Source of the DNA: Fodinibius sp. Rm-B-1B1-1
GTDB taxonomy: Bacteria; Bacteroidota; Rhodothermia; Balneolales; Balneolaceae
Reading direction: 5' to 3'
Assembly (NCBI RefSeq): GCF_038594945.1
Contig: NZ_JBCFYD010000003.1
Location: 62,001-126,000, forward strand
Length of the DNA stretch: 64,000 nt
A program made the translations under genes and the position numbers. The notes under the pieces are model-generated. The model worked only from the letters and a program-made list of their open reading frames with translations, did no database searches and was not told where the DNA came from. Shown in pieces: positions 63,627 to 64,000 of the stretch; positions within the stretch are counted from its first letter, which is position 1; each line of letters starts with the position of its first letter.

Positions 63627-64000
63627 TTATAATATTTCTCCCAGCGCTTGGCGCAGAAAAGGAAATTTAAATTCGAAGCCGTGCTGTTGTAATTTTTGGG
63701 GTTGTATCCTCTTGCTGGTAATGACAGGATTTGCTGCTTCTCCCAATACTATATTCAGTACAAATTCGGGCACTTTAAAAAGTGAGGGACGATGCAGCTG
63801 CGAAGCCAATTCGCTGGCAAACTCATCCATCGTAACTGGATTGGGAGCATTTAAATTATAAGCGCCTTCCAAGGCCTCTTTCTTCAGCGGAAATAATAGG
63901 CCACGGCATAAATCCAGCATATGAATCCAGGGAAAGTATTGCTCTCCACTTCCTATTGGACCGCCTACTCCAAGCTTAAACGGTAACAACATCTGCTGCA
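63627..64000 (-). CDS. TIGR01777-type NAD-dependent epimerase (5' end outside window)
   Basis: The open frame continues past the right edge; 124 residues are seen. The C-terminal DUF1731 pattern is clear: LPFKLGVGGPIGSGEQYFPWIHMLDLC, GAYNLNAPNPVTMDEFASELASQLHRPSLFKVPEFVLNIVLGEAANPVITSKRIQPQKLQQHGFEFKFP. The N-terminal Rossmann part (YfcH family) is missing from the window. An ATG-initiated reading at 63992 would be internal, not the start. Confidence 0.9.
   Translation of the reverse strand, partial: QQMLLPFKLGVGGPIGSGEQYFPWIHMLDLCRGLLFPLKKEALEGAYNLNAPNPVTMDEFASELASQLHRPSLFKVPEFVLNIVLGEAANPVITSKRIQPQKLQQHGFEFKFPFLRQALGEIL

Noticed and set aside
1-64000. CRISPR array, insertion sequence or prophage
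   Set aside because: No regularly spaced repeats, no transposase or integrase frame, and no phage structural genes were found; gene content and composition are even along the window.

Overview
The window is ordinary-density chromosomal DNA (about 47 protein genes, one tRNA) from a Gram-negative bacterium of the Bacteroidota/FCB lineage. The evidence is a SusC/SusD pair, a second TonB receptor with a carboxypeptidase-like N-terminal domain, DUF3078 and DUF2851 proteins, a BatA-domain protein, a FlgD/CHU_C-like C-terminal domain on a large secreted protein, and many lipoproteins. Acidic proteins (a strongly acidic tail on L25) and the gene content make a Balneolota/Rhodothermota-type halophile (Fodinibius/Gracilimonas-like) my best guess. 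That assignment is inference; no rRNA is present. I see no insertion sequence, prophage, CRISPR array or integrase.

Layout. 1-8.5 kb (minus strand): SusC-SusD, a YkfC-like NlpC/P60 endopeptidase, a class A serine hydrolase, a DapB-like amino-acid dehydrogenase and an N-acetylmuramoyl-L-alanine amidase. Together they look like a murein-peptide uptake and salvage locus, with LacI-type operator-like sites before susC. 8.8-16.8 kb: housekeeping and stress genes (CNNM/CBS membrane protein, ABC-F, VOC protein, alpha/beta hydrolase, Cu/Zn SOD, glycyl-tRNA synthetase, aspartate-semialdehyde dehydrogenase). 17.2-21.6 kb: a 1370-residue secreted protein with four lamin-tail domains, preceded by an ECF-like promoter and a leader holding a strong intrinsic terminator. 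21.7-31 kb: glutamate racemase, BaiN-type flavoprotein, PhoH-PIN protein, TrmH methyltransferase, ALDH7-type dehydrogenase, DUF3078, PyrR-like protein, YtxH-like protein, DUF2851, tRNA-Gln. 31.1-34.1 kb: prs-rplY-pth plus an unknown gene.

34.4-42.8 kb: two outer-membrane transporters (a TonB receptor and a FadL-family channel), each followed directly by an SGNH/GDSL lipoprotein. This suggests paired surface ester hydrolysis and uptake of lipid products. Each transporter gene is preceded by near-perfect or perfect palindromes. 42.9-48.9 kb: pyrF-rnhA, tsaD, and the nadB-nadC-nadA operon for quinolinate and NAD synthesis. 49-60.8 kb (minus strand): dnaK, hsp20 with a sigma54-like promoter, then a long co-directional run of BatA/VWA protein, small membrane protein, hflX, CBS-ACT protein, giant TPR protein and aroA. 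60.95-63.6 kb: a divergent lipoprotein with a beta-propeller-like C-terminus. The window ends inside a TIGR01777-type epimerase.

The most promising leads are the SusCD-linked murein-peptide locus, the twin transporter/SGNH modules with their operators, the leader of the lamin-tail protein, the sigma54-like hsp20 promoter and the dispersed REP-like palindromes.
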